NCBI GenBank assembly: GCA_937871635.1
Contig: CALMNS010000478.1
Coordinates: forward strand, 1-5,592
DNA: 5,592 nucleotides
Source: an uncultured Solirubrobacter sp.
GTDB taxonomy: Bacteria > Actinomycetota > Thermoleophilia > Solirubrobacterales > Solirubrobacteraceae
Direction of reading: 5' to 3'
Each line of letters opens with the position of its first letter. The stretch's first letter is position 1. The notes below the pieces were generated by a model. It had not been told where the DNA came from, did no database searches, and saw nothing but the letters and a program-made list of their open reading frames with translations. Shown piece after piece: positions 1 through 4,297 of the stretch. Position numbers and translations under genes: made by a program.

Positions 1-3
1 GCG

Positions 4-1014
4 CTAGCCCTCGAGCGCCCGCCGGAGCTCCGCCTTGGAGACGACGGCGTGCTCCGTGCCCACCCCGGCGCGCTCGCGCAGACGCGACAGGCGCTCGGCC
101 AGCGCGAAGGCGCTCGACTCGAGCAGCCGCCGCAACACCGCCTCCTGGCGGGCCTGGCGCTCGCGGGCCGCCCGGACCTCGGTCGCCCGGACGTGAGCCT
201 GGGCGAGCTGGTGGACGCGATTGGCCTCGAGGCGCTCAAGGAGGGGGTTGCGGTCCCAGGGGTCGAGGATCCGGGCGACCTCCGGTGCCCAGGCCGCGTC
301 GCGATGCCAGACGACGCCGAACCCGAAGAACGCCGGGACGACCACGAGGCGGAGCGCGTCGTGGGCGGCCACGAAGTCCTCGACCGCGGTGAGCACGCCG
401 TTGCGAGGGCCACCCTCGCGGGCCGCCGAGCGCGGGTAGGGCAGCCCGCCGGTCCGCAGGCCGGGGTCGCCGGGGACGATGCCGCCGCCGCCGCCGGCGA
501 CGGGCTGCCGGAAGTCCTCCGGGATGAGCTCGGCCGCGAAGTAGTCGTCGCGCCGGGCGTGCGGCCAGCAGACGTCGTGGAACATCAGCAGTGGGAGCTC
601 GGCACCCGGTGCGCGTTCGGCGATCAGCCGCAGCTCCTCGCTGACGGTGAAGTAGTTGTGGTCGCCGTCGAGGATCACGGCGTCCGGACGCTCGATCACG
701 GGCAGCGCGGCAAGGCTGGTCTCCTGCACCAGCTCGAGCTCCTCCCGCGCTTCGGCGAGGGCGACGAGGTCGGGCTGGGGCGACGGGTCGATCGCCTGGA
801 CGCCGGCGCCGGTCCGCGCCGCCCAGTCGACGAGGACCCGGGTGAGATCCCCGGCGAACGCGCCCACCTCGACCACCCTGCGAGCTCCGACCGCGTCGAG
901 GCAGGGAAGCATGAGCTCGGAGACCTGCGCGAGGGAGACGCCCCAGCGGTCGGGATCGTGCAGGTAGGGATCGAGATCGAGCTGCGGCGCGGGCGGCCGG
1001 GTCACGGCGGCCAT
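4..1014 (-). CDS. Class I SAM-dependent methyltransferase (Methyltransf_24-like) with C-terminal helical tail
   Basis: The protein has 336 residues and probably methylates a sugar or glycan intermediate in the cytoplasm, using S-adenosylmethionine. Motif I is VVEVGAFAGDLT (about residues 47-58), followed by an acidic strand end AIDPSP (74-79). The segment AVILDGDHNYFTV (112-124) and the later LLMFHDVCWPH (142-152) are typical of the Methyltransf_24 group, where the D-G-D-H segment and the FHD motif line the active site. A Gly/Pro-rich loop (172-205) precedes GPRNGVLTAVEDF (202-214). From about 255 to the end the protein is Arg/Glu/Ala-rich and helical, possibly a coiled coil, ending in an AERLSRLRER-type tail. 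I chose the ATG at 1014 because the preceding 40 in-frame codons overlap the upstream methyltransferase in another frame. That ATG sits one base after the upstream stop (TAGGATG), so translation is probably coupled. The stop is TAG at 4-6. Fold assignment is confident; the substrate is unknown. Confidence 0.88.
   Translation of the reverse strand: MAAVTRPPAPQLDLDPYLHDPDRWGVSLAQVSELMLPCLDAVGARRVVEVGAFAGDLTRVLVDWAARTGAGVQAIDPSPQPDLVALAEAREELELVQETSLAALPVIERPDAVILDGDHNYFTVSEELRLIAERAPGAELPLLMFHDVCWPHARRDDYFAAELIPEDFRQPVAGGGGGIVPGDPGLRTGGLPYPRSAAREGGPRNGVLTAVEDFVAAHDALRLVVVPAFFGFGVVWHRDAAWAPEVARILDPWDRNPLLERLEANRVHQLAQAHVRATEVRAARERQARQEAVLRRLLESSAFALAERLSRLRERAGVGTEHAVVSKAELRRALEG
481..495. repeat. 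Trinucleotide run (GCC)5 in the methyltransferase gene
   Basis: Five perfect GCC units encode Gly174-178 of the Methyltransf_24-type protein on the minus strand (VAGGGGGIV). Changes in unit number would keep the frame and only alter the length of a glycine loop. Confidence 0.7.
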
Positions 1015-1015
1015 C

Positions 1016-1636
1016 CTATTGCGGCGCGTTGGTGGCGAAGGCCCAAACCTGCTGGGGGAGGTCGGGCTCGTCGCGCAGCGAGTGCCAGCGGCGGTAGGCC
1101 GGCCAGCGGTCGAGGTTGCCGACGAGGCAGGCACGGTTGCCCCACGCGCCGACGGCCTCCACCCGCAGGCCCGCCCCCTCCAGCAGGACGCGCAGCCCTC
1201 GCGGCGTGAACCGCCAGAAGTCCGGCATCCCGTAGGCGGGCAGCTCGTGCACCCGGATCATGAACGGCGTCGAGACGACGACGTGGCCGCCCGAGGCGCA
1301 CAGCCCTCGCAGATTCCGCGCGGCGGCGCACGGATCGACGACGTGCTCGAGCACCTGCTCGCAGATGATCACGTCGGAGCGCACACGGTCGCCGAGGGGT
1401 GCGCACAGGTCGAACCCGGGGAAGTCAAGGCTCTCGAACCGCTTCCAGGGCTTGTGGGCGTATGCCGCACCGCTGATTTCCACGGCCGTGCGGGAAGGCG
1501 GATCGAGCGACTCGAGGTGAGCGTCCACCGCTCGGTTGAGCATCACCCGCTGCCATTGCTCGCCTCCAGAGGTGGCGTCGGGCACCAGCACCCGGTCTCG
1601 CGCCAGGCGCAGGCGGTCTAGAACAGTCCGCGCCAC
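1016..1636 (-). CDS. Small methyltransferase-like protein (Methyltransf_11 type, degenerate motif I)
   Basis: About 206 residues from the GTG at 1636. The core resembles class I methyltransferases: RTAVEISG (about 49-56) lies where motif I is expected, SDVIICEQVLEHVVDP (87-102) is the classic motif-II/III region with the EQVLEHV signature, GGHVVVSTPF (116-125) is the next strand, and FWRFTPRGLRVLLEGAGL (140-157) is the conserved helix of Methyltransf_11 proteins. The glycine-rich GxGxG loop is missing, so SAM binding is less certain than the fold. The start is uncertain. The GTG at 1636 overlaps the upstream glycosyltransferase by 19 bases, has GGAGG 13 bases upstream, and gives a coding-like leader (RLRLARDR). 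The GTG at 1591 would give 191 residues without overlap but has only a weak ribosome site. The in-frame reading farther upstream (to 1771) is a shadow of the glycosyltransferase. Probably acts on a glycan or its precursor, next to the second methyltransferase. Confidence 0.8.
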   Translation of the reverse strand: MARTVLDRLRLARDRVLVPDATSGGEQWQRVMLNRAVDAHLESLDPPSRTAVEISGAAYAHKPWKRFESLDFPGFDLCAPLGDRVRSDVIICEQVLEHVVDPCAAARNLRGLCASGGHVVVSTPFMIRVHELPAYGMPDFWRFTPRGLRVLLEGAGLRVEAVGAWGNRACLVGNLDRWPAYRRWHSLRDEPDLPQQVWAFATNAPQ

Positions 1637-2514
1637 GTCGGCGGGATCGCCTCCGGCTTGATCTCGATGCCCTCGAAGCAGCTGTCCTCGCGGAACCAGC
1701 GCGCGAACTCCGCCTCCTCGACGATGCGGTTGTGCGCCGCCCAGTCCTTTTCGGCGTCCTCGACCGCCCACCGGCGTCGCGCCCGCGTGCGATGGCGCTC
1801 ACGGCAGAGCTCGTAGTCCATCCTGTGCAGGTGGATGAGCCGGAGGTCGGGGTCCCAGTTGATGCCGTTGTCGGCGCGGCCGTGGAAGCCCGGGCGCCAG
1901 GTCATCGGCACGGTGGCCAAGGCGGCCTTGTCGTAGCCGTCGTTGATGAACCAGCGGCGCCGCTGGTCGAGGATGGGACGGTCGAGGTCCAGGGGCGGCT
2001 CGTGGTCGGGGTCGTGGAGGATCTCGTAGCCCAGGCAGTTGACGTACTCCTCGTCGAACTCGTCGAGGTAGGTCGAGAGCGTCCCCCGCTCGGGCACCGG
2101 CGCGACGATCTCGTCGACGTCGGTGACGAGCACGACGTCGTAGGTCTTGAGCAGCTCGTGTTGGAGGCGCTCGATGGTCCGGACCATCCACGTGTGGTCG
2201 ACGCGGTCGTGCGAGACGGGGATCCGAACGAAGCCGCCGCGCTCCGTCGAGCCGTCCGTCGTGTCGTTGTCGAGGACATAGAGGTCCTCCGCTCCGAAGT
2301 GGCGCCCGTAGTAGCGAAGCCAGATCGGGAGGAACACCGGCTCGTTGTGCACCATGGTGATGACCGCCCGGCGGCGGGGGAGCTTCGGGGCCGGCCGGCC
2401 GGCGCGCATCTCGCGGCGTGAGGCGCGCCAGCTCGCGAACCAGGGCGCAAGGGGATGACCGGGGCTGTCCTGGGGCTCGAGGACCAGCGGTCCTTCAGGC
2501 GCCTCGACGTCCAC
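1618..2514 (-). CDS. Glycosyltransferase family 2-like protein (Glyco_tranf_2_4 type)
   Basis: A soluble 298-residue protein predicted to transfer a sugar from a nucleotide-sugar donor in the cytoplasm. The GT-A fold starts after a roughly 48-residue leader at AVITMVHNEPVFLPIWLRYY (50-69). LYVLDNDTTDGS (78-89) follows, matching the MVxNE...LPxWLxxH...DNxSxDGT pattern of this family. VVLVTDVDEIV (127-137) holds the D-x-D motif (D132-V-D134) expected to bind metal and nucleotide sugar. The late segment HLHRMDYELCRERH (228-241) is rich in His/Arg and resembles the acceptor-side region of related proteins. No membrane segment or signal peptide is seen. The start is the GTG at 2514, 19 bases after the upstream stop, with only a weak, too-close GAGAG. 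An ATG at 2409 would still keep the whole GT-A core but discard the leader, and it has no ribosome site either. The stop is TAG at 1618-1620. Donor and acceptor are unknown. Confidence 0.87.
   Translation of the reverse strand: MDVEAPEGPLVLEPQDSPGHPLAPWFASWRASRREMRAGRPAPKLPRRRAVITMVHNEPVFLPIWLRYYGRHFGAEDLYVLDNDTTDGSTERGGFVRIPVSHDRVDHTWMVRTIERLQHELLKTYDVVLVTDVDEIVAPVPERGTLSTYLDEFDEEYVNCLGYEILHDPDHEPPLDLDRPILDQRRRWFINDGYDKAALATVPMTWRPGFHGRADNGINWDPDLRLIHLHRMDYELCRERHRTRARRRWAVEDAEKDWAAHNRIVEEAEFARWFREDSCFEGIEIKPEAIPPTWRGLF
1650..1654 (-). promoter_or_regulatory. Candidate Shine-Dalgarno (GGAGG) for the small methyltransferase, inside the glycosyltransferase gene
   Basis: On the minus strand GGAGG lies 13 bases before the GTG at 1636. 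The spacing is longer than optimal, but there is no better site before the alternative GTG at 1591. It lies within the last codons of the upstream glycosyltransferase gene, so initiation would take place while that gene is being finished. Confidence 0.35.
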
Positions 2515-2533
2515 GGCTCTCGCGCGCGCCGCC

Positions 2534-3565
2534 TCAGACGGCGATCGGCGCGTACTCCGCCGGGAAGGCCGATCCGCCGAAGAACCAGTTCTCGATCGCG
2601 TAACGGGGGTTGGGCATCGACGGATCCGATCCCGTCTGGTGCAGGAACAGATCGTCGAAGAACAGAGCGTCGCCGGGCTCGAAGACGGGCCGCACGATCG
2701 GCGTGTCCCCCGCGGCCGCCTCCGCCTTCTCCTGCGAGACCTGGAAGGAGAGGACGGCCTCGTCGGTCGCCGCGGCGACCAGCGTGTCCAGGCGGCGCGG
2801 CACGACGTCGAGACCTGGCGCGACGTCGCCGCAGCGCGAGAGCGAGAGCCACAGGTTCAACGCGCGTACGTCACCGAGGAAGTGGCCGTCCTGGTGCCAG
2901 GCACCGCCCACCGCGGGATCCGCCTTGCGCAGCGTGGTCTTCTGCAGGGTGATCAGACCGGGCTCGCCGAGGTAGCGCTCGACGAGGCTCGGAAGACCGG
3001 CCGCTTCGAAGAGCTCCATCATGCGGGCGGCCAGCCGGGGCGAGTCGGCGGCCAGCAGGCCCCCGCCCGCCTGGATCCAGTAGCGCCCGTCGCGGTCGAT
3101 CGCGCCGAAGCGGGAATCGGGCGTGAACTCCTCGTAGTAGCCCGGCGCCGGCGACTCTCCCGCGGCGCCCCGTTCGCGCTCCTCGAAGGAGCGGTCGATG
3201 TCGTTGGCGAAGTCGAGGGCCGTCTCGCGGGGAACGAGGCCGCGCACCAGGAGGCAGCCGTCGCGCAGGATGCCCGCGCGCAGGAGCTCCGGCGTGACGT
3301 CGGCGGCCGCGATCTCCGGCAGCCCGTCGACATCGGGCAGGGACGCGTGGTCCGGCTCGGCGTGGTGCGGCTCGGGAGGCGCGCCGTCGAGCACCCGCAT
3401 GCCGGCCAGGTGGCGCAGTCGCAGCAGCCGGCGCTCGGCGTCGCGCGAAGGCTTGACGACGTTCGCCTCGCGCAGCCGCGCGATCTCCGCCCGCAGGTCC
3501 TCGAGGCTGCTGCCGCTGAAGTCAACCCGGGTGCCGCTGGTCGTCCTGCGCTTGAGCAACCGCAT
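2534..3565 (-). CDS. Phytanoyl-CoA dioxygenase (PhyH) family Fe(II)/2-oxoglutarate oxygenase
   Basis: A 343-residue predicted non-haem iron oxygenase that would hydroxylate its substrate using O2 and 2-oxoglutarate. Residues about 17-60 form a charged helical leader. The double-stranded beta-helix domain covers about 88-335. The Fe-binding triad is visible as WHQDGHF (H224, D226) and the distal H309 in LFLHQTGSDPSMPNPRY. R321, twelve residues after H309, is the expected 2-oxoglutarate carboxylate ligand. The spacing and the H-x-TG...R signature fit the PhyH family, which also includes oxygenases acting on small molecules and antibiotic or sugar intermediates, so the family name does not imply phytanoyl-CoA. 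I prefer the ATG at 3565; a GTG three codons upstream (3574) is equally open and neither has a good ribosome site. It lies 45 bases after the acyltransferase stop and 19 bases before the glycosyltransferase start. The context suggests hydroxylation of a glycan or of its lipid or amino-acid substituent, which is inference. Confidence 0.87.
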   Translation of the reverse strand: MRLLKRRTTSGTRVDFSGSSLEDLRAEIARLREANVVKPSRDAERRLLRLRHLAGMRVLDGAPPEPHHAEPDHASLPDVDGLPEIAAADVTPELLRAGILRDGCLLVRGLVPRETALDFANDIDRSFEERERGAAGESPAPGYYEEFTPDSRFGAIDRDGRYWIQAGGGLLAADSPRLAARMMELFEAAGLPSLVERYLGEPGLITLQKTTLRKADPAVGGAWHQDGHFLGDVRALNLWLSLSRCGDVAPGLDVVPRRLDTLVAAATDEAVLSFQVSQEKAEAAAGDTPIVRPVFEPGDALFFDDLFLHQTGSDPSMPNPRYAIENWFFGGSAFPAEYAPIAV

Positions 3566-3610
3566 GCGCCACACGCTACTCGAAGCGCTGCGACGGCCAT
3601 TCCGGTGCCG

Positions 3611-4219
3611 TCAGCGCTCGGGGCCCACCTGCCGGGCGGGAGCCCCGACCACGGTGGCGCCCGCAGGGACGTCCTCGAGGACGACGGCGTTGGCGCCGAT
3701 CTGTGCGCCGGCCCCGATCCGTACCGGGCCGATCACCTTCGCGCCGGTTCCGATGCGGACGTCGCGCTCGATCGTGGCGCCGCGAAGGTCACCGGCCCGC
3801 AACCCGATGGTCACGAAGGGCGCGATGACCGCCCCTGGGCCGATCTCCACCAGCCCGTCCACCACGACCTGCCCGTGCAGCAGGTAGAGGCCCGGGTGCA
3901 CGAGCACCGGATCGCCGATCGTGACCTGGGCGAGGCGCATGGCAAGGCGGTGGGCGAGGCGCGGAAGCACCGGGACACGCAAGGCCTGCCCCCGCGCCTT
4001 GGCGCGATAGAGCGCCTGAGCGAGATAGGCGTCGCTGACCCAGGCGAGCCGCACGATCTGCAGCGCGGCGTCCAGCCGGGAGCGGAACTCGTGGCGCTCG
4101 CCGCGGTGCAGCGCGCTCATGCGCGCGTCGGCGACCAGGACCTCGCGCAGTCGAGGATGGCGGGCGCCGAGGTCGCGCAGGAAGGCCTCGCGCGGGCTCC
4201 TGAGGTCACCGCTCGACAT
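3611..4219 (-). CDS. Serine acetyltransferase-like left-handed beta-helix (hexapeptide) acyltransferase
   Basis: A 202-residue protein, first gene of the leftward operon. Residues 1-95 are mostly helical, as in the N-terminal half of serine O-acetyltransferases, but shorter than in the roughly 270-residue E. coli enzyme. From about 100 hexapeptide turns follow: IGDPVLVHPG, VEIGPGAVI, VTIGLRAGDLRGATIERDVRIGTGAKVIGPVRIGAGAQIGANAVV in sequence (137-180). The end, VPAGATVVGAPARQVG (184-199), is the acetyl-CoA-binding tail typical of CysE-like enzymes. H115 in LLHGQVVV probably corresponds to the catalytic His. The Asp that pairs with it in CysE is not seen: by hand alignment a Leu (about 106) lies before HP, and the HP-to-His spacing is one hexapeptide shorter. 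It therefore may acetylate a sugar rather than serine; sugar O- or N-acetyltransferases with this fold are common in polysaccharide loci. The ATG at 4219 has AGGA seven bases upstream. Confidence 0.85.
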   Translation of the reverse strand: MSSGDLRSPREAFLRDLGARHPRLREVLVADARMSALHRGERHEFRSRLDAALQIVRLAWVSDAYLAQALYRAKARGQALRVPVLPRLAHRLAMRLAQVTIGDPVLVHPGLYLLHGQVVVDGLVEIGPGAVIAPFVTIGLRAGDLRGATIERDVRIGTGAKVIGPVRIGAGAQIGANAVVLEDVPAGATVVGAPARQVGPER

Positions 4220-4225
4220 GGCGGC

Positions 4226-4256
4226 ATCCTATGGGCGCGCGACGGGCGAACGGCAA
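4226..4256 (-). promoter_or_regulatory. Possible promoter for the leftward operon (TTGCCG, 19-base spacer, TAGGAT)
   Basis: Read on the minus strand, TTGCCG (4256-4251) and TAGGAT (4231-4226) resemble -35 and -10 boxes, with a spacer of 19 bases, slightly longer than the usual 17. TAGGAT ends six bases before the ATG at 4219, so transcription would begin at or near the start codon and give a leaderless mRNA, a common arrangement in actinomycetes. The same bases contain AGGA at a good ribosome-site distance (seven bases). The element may therefore be a Shine-Dalgarno sequence rather than a promoter. Confidence 0.3.
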
Positions 4257-4283
4257 CCGGGCGGGAGCGGCTCGGGACGGCGC

Positions 4284-4289
4284 GGGAGG
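4284..4289 (+). promoter_or_regulatory. Strong Shine-Dalgarno (GGGAGG) fixing the start of the rightward glycosyltransferase
   Basis: GGGAGG is followed by eight bases and then ATG at 4298. It is the best ribosome-binding match in the window, and it supports ATG 4298 over later in-frame starts such as the Met codon at residue 60. Confidence 0.75.
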
Positions 4290-4297
4290 CTACGCTC

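Larger units (their letters stand above)
4220..4297. promoter_or_regulatory. Divergent intergenic region between the two transcription units
   Basis: This 78-base stretch separates the start codons of the leftward acyltransferase operon and the rightward glycosyltransferase, so promoters for both probably lie here or extend into the opposing gene. It is almost entirely G and C, and no operator-like inverted repeat stands out. The best hexamers are on the leftward strand (listed separately). On the rightward strand TACGCT at 4291-4296 fits a TAnnnT pattern but lies against the start codon and lacks a convincing -35 partner. Confidence 0.55.

Noticed and set aside
49..1209. 386-codon open frame on the plus strand opposite the Methyltransf_24 gene
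   Set aside because: It is antisense to a convincing methyltransferase and made of Gly/Arg/Val/Asp-rich shadow sequence without any recognisable motif; such frames are expected in very GC-rich DNA.
1732..2421. 229-codon open frame on the plus strand opposite the glycosyltransferase
   Set aside because: Low-complexity Val/Glu/Asp-rich shadow of a gene with clear GT2 motifs on the other strand; no motif and no ribosome site.
1902..2852. 316-codon open frame on the minus strand spanning the oxygenase/glycosyltransferase junction
   Set aside because: Arg/Ser/Thr-rich, out of frame with both real genes and crossing their boundary.
3566..3610. Possible terminator or internal promoter in the 45-base gap between acyltransferase and oxygenase
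   Set aside because: Only a four-base-pair CGCT/AGCG hairpin can be drawn and no T-run follows; no convincing -10/-35 pair. Read-through is more likely.
3198..3887. 229-codon open frame on the plus strand opposite the oxygenase and acyltransferase
   Set aside because: Ser/Arg/Pro-rich shadow that crosses the boundary of two well-supported genes.
4291..4296. TACGCT as a -10 box for the rightward gene
   Set aside because: It lies one base before the ATG, so transcription would start inside the coding region, and there is a strong Shine-Dalgarno upstream that requires a leader.
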